NCBI GenBank assembly: GCA_964487285.1
Contig: CAZAPZ010000017.1
Coordinates: 1-21,656, forward strand
Source: CAZAPZ01 sp964487285
Lineage (GTDB): Bacteria > Campylobacterota_A > Desulfurellia > JAADFJ01
DNA: 21,656 nucleotides
Reading direction: 5' to 3'
Positions 1-6,867 of this stretch are shown here, one piece after another. Numbering within the stretch: position 1 is the stretch's first letter; every line of letters begins with the position of its first letter. The notes beneath the pieces are model-generated. The model did no database searches. It saw nothing but the letters and a program-made list of their open reading frames with translations, and was not told the DNA's origin. A program made the translations under genes and the position numbers.

Positions 1-898
1 GCGGATGCCTCGCTTTCATAAGCGAAAATCCGACTCTATGTTTTAATTCGGGAAGGTGACAATCATAAAGTTTTTTATACCTGAAAAATGCACCTATCTT
101 GTCAAGCGTACCAAGATCTTTCGATAATGTCATAAGTTTATATGAATTCCGCTTTATTTTTTCACTGAGAACGCGTAAAATTCTCAGTTTTTCCTCTCGT
201 TCGGCAGCTTTCAAAATGGTTAGCCTGTTGTTGAGATCTATTGTTTCAGCCGGGTCAAGAAATATTGATGCTCCTGTTCCGGAAACATCCACCACCATGC
301 CTTTTACAGCCTTTTTCTTTGATGCCTTTACAACTATGCAGAATCGATCTTGTCTAACTGCAATGCTTTCGGTCTCTACGATTCCTGATATTTTTAGTTT
401 TCTAATGATGCCGGTCTGCTTCTGATGAATTACCTGCTTGGTAGTATCCCTTTTCTGTATCAATGAAGAGAGTGATTTAGTGGCATCACTTCTTATCTTC
501 CCATCCTTGATCATAGCCTGTAGAGAGTCTAACTCACTTACTGGTTTTAATCTATCAAGAAATGCCTTAGCGCAGCCAGCTGTTTCATCATAATCTATAT
601 TAAGATTATTAATTGTAGATTGAAAACCGATAATGCTTTGAATTTCATCGGGGGAGAGTATCGCCTTTTTTGAACGTTCGACTATGCCGTCTATATCATC
701 AACGGAAGAGATGTTGATGTCCTGATGATTTATAAGATAAAACAGCTCGCGAGTTAGATCAAGGTTGAGGCTAAGCTCTTTTGACAAAAAGATAGGTCGT
801 GTTTCGGCAATAGCTCTTCTGCCGTATATTGTTTGGGCAAATTCTGAAAGATAATTTATAAATTTTGTGTAGTCTAAATCTTGATATAAATTATGCAC
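1..898 (-). CDS. mutS2: Endonuclease MutS2, N-terminal part (partial, runs off left edge)
   Basis: The minus strand is open from a GTG at 898-896 to the window edge, about 299 codons. The translation matches the N-terminal core and clamp region of MutS2. It has an early GRRAIAE-type helix, then VRQDRFCIVVKA followed by VVDVSGTGASIFLDP, the family's 'good for direct suppression of recombination' region, then an LNNRLT...EREEKLRILR helix and a KARHP motif that normally precedes the ATPase domain. The Walker ATPase and C-terminal Smr nuclease domains would lie beyond the edge. MutS2 proteins bind branched DNA or collided ribosomes, limiting recombination or aiding ribosome rescue. The GTG start lies inside the last codons of rnhA (8-nt overlap), which suggests translational coupling. 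No ATG is available at the start. The family call is firm; the start is probable. Confidence 0.9.
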   Translation of the reverse strand, partial: MHNLYQDLDYTKFINYLSEFAQTIYGRRAIAETRPIFLSKELSLNLDLTRELFYLINHQDINISSVDDIDGIVERSKKAILSPDEIQSIIGFQSTINNLNIDYDETAGCAKAFLDRLKPVSELDSLQAMIKDGKIRSDATKSLSSLIQKRDTTKQVIHQKQTGIIRKLKISGIVETESIAVRQDRFCIVVKASKKKAVKGMVVDVSGTGASIFLDPAETIDLNNRLTILKAAEREEKLRILRVLSEKIKRNSYKLMTLSKDLGTLDKIGAFFRYKKLYDCHLPELKHRVGFSLMKARHP

Positions 899-1325
899 CG
901 TTTGTTATCTGCTCTTTCGCAAGGTTATCGCATATTTCGTTATATTTATCACCTGAGTGACCCTTTACCTTTTTCCATTCTATTTTATGTTTTAAATCTT
1001 GATCTATCAATCTTTCCCATAAGTCCCTGTTTTTTACAGGCTGCTTCGCTGCGTTCTTCCATCCTGTTTGCTGCCATTTTTTTACCCACTTTGTTATTCC
1101 GCCTATTAGATATGAAGAATCGGTGAATAGTTCAACACGGCACGCTTCATTAAGTTCGTTAAGTGCGGCAAGCGCAGCTGTCATTTCCATTCTGTTGTTG
1201 GTTGTCAATTTATGGTATCCTGATATGGTTCTTGTATGGTCGTTATATTTTATAACTGCAGCATATCCGCCTTTACCAGGATTGCCGCTGCATGCTCCAT
1301 CGGTATAAATTATTATTCTTTTCAT
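891..1325 (-). CDS. rnhA: Ribonuclease HI
   Basis: A 144-residue protein, slightly shorter than E. coli RNase HI. It removes the RNA strand of RNA-DNA hybrids, such as R-loops and primers, in the cytoplasm. All catalytic residues are visible: D9 in IYTDGACSGNPG, E47 in NNRMEM, D69 in LFTDSSY, H123 in KGHSGD and D133 in CDNLA. The basic, Trp-containing handle region (WVKKWQQTGWK) is also present, so this is the bacterial type with a basic protrusion. It follows the FmdE-like gene after a 66-nt gap and overlaps the mutS2 start by 8 nt. The gap carries no convincing promoter or ribosome binding site. The call is secure. Confidence 0.97.
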   Translation of the reverse strand: MKRIIIYTDGACSGNPGKGGYAAVIKYNDHTRTISGYHKLTTNNRMEMTAALAALNELNEACRVELFTDSSYLIGGITKWVKKWQQTGWKNAAKQPVKNRDLWERLIDQDLKHKIEWKKVKGHSGDKYNEICDNLAKEQITNGA

Positions 1326-1391
1326 AAATATTTATTACTAATATTGTTCAATTTGAGCAGATACTTAATTTTTTTGTATCAAAAATCAAGG

Positions 1392-1997
1392 TTAGTGAAC
1401 AAATTTTATTATTTTCTCCCATAGCTTTTTGTCGCACAAAATTTTTTCAACTCTGCCTTGCCATAACAATTTAAATTTATTTTTTTCGTCTAAAGTTGAG
1501 ACTCCCATCATGATTTTCTGAAGCAGCTGAAATTGGATTGGATTGGCAGGAACGGAGGAAGGATCGTATATAATTTCAATACTTTTCTGATTATCGGATC
1601 TTGTAAATCTTATTTCCCCCTTAATATTTGCATTATACCTCAATCTGTTTTCTCTGCTATATCTTCCTGCAATCCCTTTAAATCCGCCAACGCCGGCCGC
1701 TCCGGTGATAAATCCAAGACAATTACCTATTACGCCTGTAACTCCTTCACCAATATCACTTTTTAGATCCACAAAAATTTCTCCTCTGACCGGAGTTTCT
1801 CCTTCGTATAACTTATCAAGCCCTGTCTTTGCAGAAAGATATGCACCGGCAACTGTCGGACATGAATGACCTGCAAATCTAACCATATCTATATAATTGT
1901 AAATCATTTGACCGCCTTCTACAGCTCCAAGAAGATCTGCCAGAGGATCTTTTAGTATTATGGGATCTACTTTATCAAAAAATTCAGGATATTTCAT
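1392..1997 (-). CDS. FmdE-like family protein, function unknown
   Basis: A 201-residue soluble protein without signal peptide or membrane segments. The N-terminal half has a GHSCP motif (residues 43-47, with C46) followed by a small-residue helix. This resembles the FHGH-x-CPG signature of the FmdE domain first named from formylmethanofuran dehydrogenase operons. A Gly-rich stretch (about residues 85-110, GEGVTGVIGN then GAAGVGGFKG) and a C-terminal helix LLWQGRVEKIL complete a pattern I recall from stand-alone 'FmdE family' proteins in proteobacteria. The start is well fixed: AGGAGGT at 2001-2007 lies just upstream, and the ATG overlaps the stop of the ABC ATPase gene by 4 nt. No methanofuran genes are nearby, so a role in C1 metabolism should not be assumed. 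A metal or thiol-dependent role for C46 and H44 is an inference. Confidence 0.65.
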   Translation of the reverse strand: MKYPEFFDKVDPIILKDPLADLLGAVEGGQMIYNYIDMVRFAGHSCPTVAGAYLSAKTGLDKLYEGETPVRGEIFVDLKSDIGEGVTGVIGNCLGFITGAAGVGGFKGIAGRYSRENRLRYNANIKGEIRFTRSDNQKSIEIIYDPSSVPANPIQFQLLQKIMMGVSTLDEKNKFKLLWQGRVEKILCDKKLWEKIIKFVH

Positions 1998-2665
1998 ACA
2001 ACCTCCTTATTTTTTTCTGTTATGCTTATGAGATCATCGCTCAATAAATGTTCAAGTTTTATCTCCTTGGCATCGGCTGCAAAATCAGGCAAGTTATATG
2101 CTGCTATTACTACCGTTAATCCTTGCTTAGACAAAGGCAAAAGCAGTTTGTAAAGTTTTTTGAAATGCCCATAGTCAAAAAAATAGCTTATGTCATCTAT
2201 AAATAGTATAGACGGTTTTTTCATAAGTGCAGATGCCGTTAGCACCATTCCTTTCTCAGATGATGATATGGTCTTAGGATTATTATTCAAAATGGGTTTG
2301 AGACCAAAAAGTACAACGAGCTGATCTAAACTTGCAACGGATGCAACGGAAAGAGATGTTTGAAGTGCGAGGTTATCATAAATACTCATTTGGCTGAATA
2401 GAACAGTTTCCGCCGATACAACTGAAATTTTTCTCCTCAGTTCAATAGGAGCGCTTTCATATCTAAAAAGCGGTATTTTTGCAGAATAGATAAGTCCCGA
2501 TGCGGGTTGAAGGCGGCAGGAAGCCAGTTTCATTAGTGAAGTTTTACCGGATGAACTGCCCCCTGTCACAAAGCAGATATCTCCTTTTAATACATGAAAT
2601 GATAGTTTATTGAATATTTTTCTTCCCGATTGAGTTTTAAAAATTACGGATGAGAATCTAAGCAT
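1994..2665 (-). CDS. Degenerate FtsE-like ABC ATPase domain protein
   Basis: A 223-residue single nucleotide-binding domain. Walker A is intact (GGSSSGKT, residues 35-42). Beyond that the catalytic features are eroded. The Q-loop position reads VVSAETVLF with no Gln, the LSGGQ signature is ISSSEKG (133-139), Walker B ends in D157-D158 rather than Asp-Glu, and the switch His is missing (VVIAAYN near 186-191). The overall layout (RRKISVV...MSIYDNLA) most resembles FtsE-type ATPases, but no FtsX-like permease is adjacent. It follows tktC after 57 nt and overlaps the FmdE-like gene by 4 nt, so the two are probably translated together. It likely binds ATP with weak or absent hydrolysis. The family assignment is good; a transport role is unsupported. 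Confidence 0.7.
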   Translation of the reverse strand: MLRFSSVIFKTQSGRKIFNKLSFHVLKGDICFVTGGSSSGKTSLMKLASCRLQPASGLIYSAKIPLFRYESAPIELRRKISVVSAETVLFSQMSIYDNLALQTSLSVASVASLDQLVVLFGLKPILNNNPKTISSSEKGMVLTASALMKKPSILFIDDISYFFDYGHFKKLYKLLLPLSKQGLTVVIAAYNLPDFAADAKEIKLEHLLSDDLISITEKNKEVV

Positions 2666-2722
2666 AAAGTCAATACATCAATTTGAGTCGTAACCGAAGA
2701 GTTTTATTTAACAATCTAACGG

Positions 2723-3646
2723 TCATGTCTTGTAAAATTCACTAATTCTTTTTACAACCGAATTTTTGTCGAGCCCGTAATGCCTGAAAAGCTCATCGGC
2801 TTTGCCGGATTGGCCAAACCTATCATCTATGCCTATTTTAAGCATTTTGGTCGGCAGCCTTTCTGCCGTAAGCTCAGCAACCGCACTTCCAAGACCTCCA
2901 ATGATAGAATGCTCTTCAACTGTCACAACTTTGCCCGTTTTTGAGATACTGTTTAATATCGATTCGTCAAGCGGTTTTATGGTAGAAACATTAATAACTT
3001 CGCAGTCAATACCAATTTCAGATAATTCATCTACGGCATGCAGGGCTATTGATGTCATTACTCCGCATGAAATTAGTGTAATATCGGATCCGACACGCAA
3101 AATTTTATTTTTAAAACTGAAATGACAATCATCGGGATAGATAACTTCTGTTTTAATTCTTGATGTTCGTAAATATGTCGGGCCATTCCAATCAAGTGAT
3201 GCGACAACGGCTGCCTTAGTTTCATTGAAATCGGCAGGAACAATAACTCGCATATTGGGAAGTGAACGCATAAGTGCAATATCGGCAATAGACTGATGTG
3301 ATCCTCCGTCTTCTCCAACGCTTATACCCGAATGAGATCCGCATAAAAGCAGCTTATTGTTGGGATAACAAACAGACTGTCTTATATGTTCAAACGCTCT
3401 TCCCGTTATAAAAACGGCAAAGCTTGATACATACGGGAGTTTGCCTGCATAAGCCATTCCTGCCGCTATATCAACCATAGTTCCTTCGGCAATACCGCAA
3501 TCGAAAAATCGATTAAGGTAAACTTTTTTGAACATAAACGATCTTGTTGACGAACCGAGATCGGCATCCAAAACCATTACATTACTGTTTAGTTTTCCTA
3601 TCTCAACGAGCCCGATTCCGTATCCGTCTCTTGTTGATTTCATCAT
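2723..3646 (-). CDS. Transketolase, C-terminal half (split transketolase subunit)
   Basis: About 307 residues, the usual size for the C-terminal subunit of a split transketolase. It covers the pyrimidine-binding domain (CGIAEGTMVDIAAGMA, with the conserved Glu that activates thiamine diphosphate, then SVGEDGGSHQSIADIA) and the C-terminal transketolase domain (VVTVEEHSIIGGLG). With the N half it interconverts pentose and triose/hexose phosphates. I place the start at the ATG at 3646-3644 or the adjacent one at 3643. The longer reading begins with a TTG inside the inserted element and adds five residues foreign to the family. Upstream sequence is the terminal repeat of a MITE-like insertion (3649-3803), so the ancestral ribosome binding site in the N-half gene has been moved away. 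No strong Shine-Dalgarno sequence replaces it. Confidence 0.92.
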   Translation of the reverse strand: MMKSTRDGYGIGLVEIGKLNSNVMVLDADLGSSTRSFMFKKVYLNRFFDCGIAEGTMVDIAAGMAYAGKLPYVSSFAVFITGRAFEHIRQSVCYPNNKLLLCGSHSGISVGEDGGSHQSIADIALMRSLPNMRVIVPADFNETKAAVVASLDWNGPTYLRTSRIKTEVIYPDDCHFSFKNKILRVGSDITLISCGVMTSIALHAVDELSEIGIDCEVINVSTIKPLDESILNSISKTGKVVTVEEHSIIGGLGSAVAELTAERLPTKMLKIGIDDRFGQSGKADELFRHYGLDKNSVVKRISEFYKT

Positions 3647-3648
3647 GA

Positions 3649-3687
3649 GACCACTGCACAATAAGTGCTTTCCTGCAATATCTGCTT
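3649..3687 (+). repeat. Left terminal inverted repeat of the MITE-like element
   Basis: Begins GACCACTGCACAATAAG and ends with GCAATATCTGCTT. It pairs with 3764-3803; the outer 17 bp and the inner 16 bp are exact complements. Confidence 0.85.
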
Positions 3688-3763
3688 ATCCCTATGTTTA
3701 TGTTTTACTTCCTTGAAATTAACAACCCGGTTAGTCCTGCAGAAGTTCGCCTTGCCTATGAAA

Positions 3764-3803
3764 AAGCAGATATTGCAGGGAAGGTGCTTATTGTGCAGTG
3801 GTC
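3764..3803 (-). repeat. Right terminal inverted repeat of the MITE-like element
   Basis: Starts AAGCAGATATTGCAGG and ends CTTATTGTGCAGTGGTC. It is one base longer than the left arm, with three mismatches and one gap in the central 7 bp. Confidence 0.85.
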
Positions 3804-4625
3804 TCATGATGATAGTTCCTCGAGAGCTTTTTTGAACTCATCGTTATCAGGCGGTTTTCCATGAAAAGCAACATTATTTTCCATATATGAGACCCCTTTT
3901 CCTTTTATCGTATGGGCAACAATGCCGAGAGGTTTGCCATTGGGTTTTCTATCTAATGCCTGTAAAATTTGGTGAAAGTCATGGCCATCTATATTTACGG
4001 TGTCAAAACCAAAACTTTCAAGTTTGTCTATTATAGGTGAAACATTCATAACATCGCATACTTTGCCGTCAATCTGAAGTCCGTTATTATCTATAATTGC
4101 TGTTAAATTATCAAGCTTATAATGAGATGCGGCCATAAAACTTTCCCATACACTTCCTTCTTCTATTTCACCGTCGCCAAGCATGCAAAATACTCGGCTG
4201 TTGCTTTTATCAAATTTCAGTGCCATAGCCATGCCTACCGCATTTCCTATTCCATGTCCAAGCGAGCCTGTTGATGCCTCAATACCTTCAAGTTTCTGTT
4301 TATCTGGATGACCCTGAAGAGGACTTCCAAATTTTCGTAATGTGCTGAGAAGTTTACTGTCAAAATATCCCGCCTTTGCCAATGCAGCATACAAAATAGG
4401 GGCGGCATGGCCTTTTGACAATATAAATCTGTCTCTATTCGGGTCGGATGGGTTTCTCGGATTATGCTTCATAACATCAAAATAGAGGGCAGTTACAATA
4501 TCGGCAGCAGACAAAGACCCGCCTGGATGCCCTGACTGGGCGTTGTAAATCATTTTTACAACGTCTATTCTTAAACCATTGGCTATTTTTTCAAGCTTTT
4601 CCACTCTATGCATTATATCATTCAT
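3804..4625 (-). CDS. Transketolase, N-terminal half (split transketolase subunit)
   Basis: A 273-residue protein holding the thiamine-diphosphate (PP) domain of transketolase. Visible motifs are SGHPGG (31-36), the KGHAAP loop (71-76), GHGIGNAVG (about 123-131), and the Mg/ThDP motif GDGE...NN (150-153 and 180-181). Length and the C-terminal end (FKKALEELSS) are typical of stand-alone N-terminal subunits, so the split is natural and not a frameshift. It overlaps cobA-hemD by 4 nt (ATGA). Its TGA stop falls inside one of the two TCATGA copies bordering the MITE-like element, so the insertion left the reading frame intact. It acts with the C-half protein in the cytoplasm in the non-oxidative pentose phosphate pathway. 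Confidence 0.95.
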   Translation of the reverse strand: MNDIMHRVEKLEKIANGLRIDVVKMIYNAQSGHPGGSLSAADIVTALYFDVMKHNPRNPSDPNRDRFILSKGHAAPILYAALAKAGYFDSKLLSTLRKFGSPLQGHPDKQKLEGIEASTGSLGHGIGNAVGMAMALKFDKSNSRVFCMLGDGEIEEGSVWESFMAASHYKLDNLTAIIDNNGLQIDGKVCDVMNVSPIIDKLESFGFDTVNIDGHDFHQILQALDRKPNGKPLGIVAHTIKGKGVSYMENNVAFHGKPPDNDEFKKALEELSS

Positions 4626-6079
4626 TTAACAATCTTTTCCAACATGCTCTCCTCTGTTGCTTCTCTTGAAACGATTACCTTTTTAAATCCTAAATCTTTA
4701 GCTATTTTGCCCACATTTTCACTTATTACAACCGCATTTTCTACTTTTGATGTTAAAAGAGTGCGACATTCGAAACTTTTTACGGCAGATTTTGCAGCAA
4801 ATGCACTGGTTAAAAGCAGATAGTGAATATTTTCCCATTTATTAATTTTATTTTTTATAATTTCCAGCCATTTTATACTGTTTTGTTCAGGTCTATAAAG
4901 ATAAACCGTTTCAACTTCCGCTCCTTTGGCTTTAAGTTTATCTTCAAGATACGGTTTCATCATAGTAGATCCAGGCAGTAGAATTCTTTTACCTTTAATA
5001 CCGATTTTTATCAGTTCGTTTAACAGGCTCGCCGAATTATACTCTTTTGGTATTATATCACTTACAAGATAATATTTTTCTAACGAATTCGCCGTTTTCC
5101 TGCCTACGCAAGCTATACGCTTTATAGATTGGATCGATTGCCCTGATTTCTTCATCTGTTTTAAAAAGAGTCTTACGCTGTTTGAGCTTGTGAAGATGAT
5201 TAGATCATACTTGTCTAACGGTTCTATTTTCACATCAATGGGATTTAATTTTATTGACGGCAGATAGACAACATCAGCTCCCATTCTCTCTAACAGTTCG
5301 ACCGTTCTAATTCCATCGGGCATCGGTCTTGTAACTATTATTCTCATTGAAAATAACGGTTTTTTATTGAACCAAGCAAATATATTTTCATTTTTAGCCT
5401 CTTTGCCGCAGATAAAAAGAGCCGGTTCGTGTATATTATGACTTGCCGCATCATCGGCAATAGTTTCAAGCTTACCGAAAATTTCTCTGCAGTTTCCCGT
5501 TGTACCATTTTCTATAATTACAGCTTGATCATCCTGACTCCAGCCAACATTCAGCATCTTTTTTATTAGTTCATTTAAATTATCAACGGTGAGAAAAAAA
5601 ATAACTGTTGGGGAATCAGCTTTGTTTGGACAGTTTATTTGCCCCGACGCAACTCTCTTGCCTACGGAAACCGTTACAGTATCGGTTAAGTCGGGTTTTG
5701 ATATAAGAATACCGCTATAAGTGGGAACGGCAACAGCTGAGGTTATTCCGGGAATTATATCTATCTTGATATTTTTCAACTGTTTAAACTTGGTAATTCG
5801 CCTATTTGATTTGGAAAAGAAGATAGGATCGCCGATAGTGAGCCAGATTACCGTCTCTCCGTTTTCAAGAGTTTTCAAGCGCTGAAAAGCCTCATTATCA
5901 TCTCTTCCGATAAAGATAAATTCGGCACTATCTTTTGCATAAAAAAGCAGGTTAGGATTAATAAAATGTCCGAAAAATACAATATCTGCATTTTTTAAAA
6001 CCGACAACGCAGTTTTTGTAATAAGTCCAGTGTCTCCGGGTCCTGCTCCGGCAAAATAAAGGCTTACCTTATGCAACAA
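4622..6079 (-). CDS. Uroporphyrinogen-III C-methyltransferase / uroporphyrinogen-III synthase fusion
   Basis: A 485-residue two-domain protein. Residues 1-240 resemble the uroporphyrinogen-III/precorrin methyltransferases (CobA/SUMT), with AGAGPGD (10-16), IGDP (82-85), PGITSAVAVPTYSGI (110-124) and a C-terminal EPALFICGK strand. Residues 245-485 are a uroporphyrinogen-III synthase (HemD), starting MRIIVTRP and containing IIFTSSNSVRLFL and LLLTSAFAAKSAV. CobA-HemD fusions are known in bacteria. HemD closes the linear tetrapyrrole; SUMT methylates it towards precorrin-2 for siroheme or cobalamin. The segment after GDP reads IFFSKSNRR where SUMTs usually have a GRG-E loop, so SAM or substrate handling in the first domain may differ. 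The gene overlaps the upstream SDR gene by 11 nt and tktN by 4 nt. No other tetrapyrrole gene is in the window. Confidence 0.88.
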   Translation of the reverse strand: MLHKVSLYFAGAGPGDTGLITKTALSVLKNADIVFFGHFINPNLLFYAKDSAEFIFIGRDDNEAFQRLKTLENGETVIWLTIGDPIFFSKSNRRITKFKQLKNIKIDIIPGITSAVAVPTYSGILISKPDLTDTVTVSVGKRVASGQINCPNKADSPTVIFFLTVDNLNELIKKMLNVGWSQDDQAVIIENGTTGNCREIFGKLETIADDAASHNIHEPALFICGKEAKNENIFAWFNKKPLFSMRIIVTRPMPDGIRTVELLERMGADVVYLPSIKLNPIDVKIEPLDKYDLIIFTSSNSVRLFLKQMKKSGQSIQSIKRIACVGRKTANSLEKYYLVSDIIPKEYNSASLLNELIKIGIKGKRILLPGSTMMKPYLEDKLKAKGAEVETVYLYRPEQNSIKWLEIIKNKINKWENIHYLLLTSAFAAKSAVKSFECRTLLTSKVENAVVISENVGKIAKDLGFKKVIVSREATEESMLEKIVK

Positions 6080-6824
6080 TATTAAAACCCCTATCTACAT
6101 TTATAGTTGTTCCGGTGAATCCTTTTGACAGATCACCTGCGAGGAAAATAACGGCTTCGGCCATTTCAATAGAGCTGCACAGCTTTCCGCCCGGAGTTCT
6201 TTTGCGCCAATCTGTCACCACATCGGGAAATACATTTTCATACATTTTTAACGATAGTGTGTGCTCAAGCGGGCCTCCATGAACAATGTTTACCCGTATG
6301 TTTTTGTCTGCCAGCTCTACTGCAAGATACCTTCCGTATTGTTCCAAAAATGCCTTGCACGGTCCCAGAGGATATCCGGGTATATAGTTTGTACTGCCAA
6401 GCGATGAGATCAAGATGATTGAACCGGCTGTCATTAATTTAGCGGCATGTTCGGCTATTCTTATATTTCCATTAATATTTATAGAGATAAGCCGATTCCA
6501 TTCCGCTTCCGTTATATCCATTATAGGCCTAAATTTATTATATGCGGCATTGCCCACCACGATATCCAGTTTGCCAAAACCGACTTTTATCTTGTTAAAA
6601 AGATTATCCACATCGCTTGGTTTGGAAATATCGGTTTGAACAACAAGCGCTTTTCTGCCAAATTCCCAGATTGCCTTGGCTACATCGTTAGCATCTTTTT
6701 TTGTTTCATCCCTTCGGTGAGTAATTATGATATCTGCTCCGTTTTTAGCAAGTTCAATAGCTATCTCTCGTCCCACTTCTCGCGATGCACCTGTTACTAA
6801 CGCAATCTTATCTTTTAAAATCAT
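6069..6824 (-). CDS. Short-chain dehydrogenase/reductase, FabL-like (possible enoyl-ACP reductase III)
   Basis: About 251 residues from the ATG at 6824, chosen because AGGAGAG (6831-6837) sits 6 nt upstream. A longer reading from a TTG at 6842 would run through that site. The Rossmann start is VTGASREVGRE, in which the usual second glycine of TGxxxGxG is Glu. NAA, a central SSLGS strand and YLAVEL...IRVNIVHGG follow the pattern of Bacillus FabL, which reduces enoyl-ACP in fatty acid synthesis. FabL has a Tyr-x6-Lys active site; here the spacing is GYPLGPCK, a Tyr-x5-Lys. The protein is therefore an SDR with good confidence and FabL-like with moderate confidence; the substrate is uncertain. 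It sits 43 nt after hisD and overlaps cobA-hemD by 11 nt. Confidence 0.8.
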   Translation of the reverse strand: MILKDKIALVTGASREVGREIAIELAKNGADIIITHRRDETKKDANDVAKAIWEFGRKALVVQTDISKPSDVDNLFNKIKVGFGKLDIVVGNAAYNKFRPIMDITEAEWNRLISININGNIRIAEHAAKLMTAGSIILISSLGSTNYIPGYPLGPCKAFLEQYGRYLAVELADKNIRVNIVHGGPLEHTLSLKMYENVFPDVVTDWRKRTPGGKLCSSIEMAEAVIFLAGDLSKGFTGTTINVDRGFNIVA

Positions 6825-6830
6825 GTTTTT

Positions 6831-6837
6831 CTCTCCT
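6831..6837 (-). promoter_or_regulatory. Ribosome binding site that fixes the SDR start
   Basis: Minus-strand AGGAGAG, 6 nt before the ATG at 6824-6822. It argues against the upstream TTG start. Confidence 0.75.
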
Positions 6838-6867
6838 ATCAATTGTCTTTTTCCAAATTTTAGGATC

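Larger units (their letters stand above)
3649..3803. mobile_element. MITE-like element between the two transketolase genes
   Basis: A 155-bp segment whose ends are inverted copies of each other (3649-3687 and 3764-3803). About 36 of 40 positions match; the outer 17 bp and inner 16 bp are perfect, and differences are confined to the middle. A 76-bp core separates the arms. TCATGA occurs immediately outside both ends (3643-3648 and 3804-3809), consistent with a 6-bp target duplication, though TCATGA is itself a palindrome and could belong to the ends. Removing the element and one TCATGA rebuilds an ATGA stop/start overlap between tktN and tktC, like those elsewhere in this operon. It is too short for a transposase. 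As RNA it would fold into a long hairpin. The family is not recognised. Confidence 0.75.

Noticed and set aside
99..425. Plus-strand open frame at the left end
   Set aside because: It is antisense to the clearly conserved MutS2 N-terminal coding region.
1370..1395. Possible terminator (GATAC ... GTATC with A-tract) between the FmdE-like gene and rnhA
   Set aside because: The stem is only five base pairs and most of the A/T run is in the loop rather than after the stem.
3528..3716. Plus-strand open frame across the tktC start and the MITE-like element
   Set aside because: It runs antisense to a conserved tktC coding region, has no ribosome binding site, and its composition is explained by the opposite strand.
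2723..4625. Transketolase split as a pseudogene caused by the insertion
   Set aside because: Both halves have complete family-typical ends and lengths of stand-alone subunits; split transketolases are common, and the insertion lies between intact frames.
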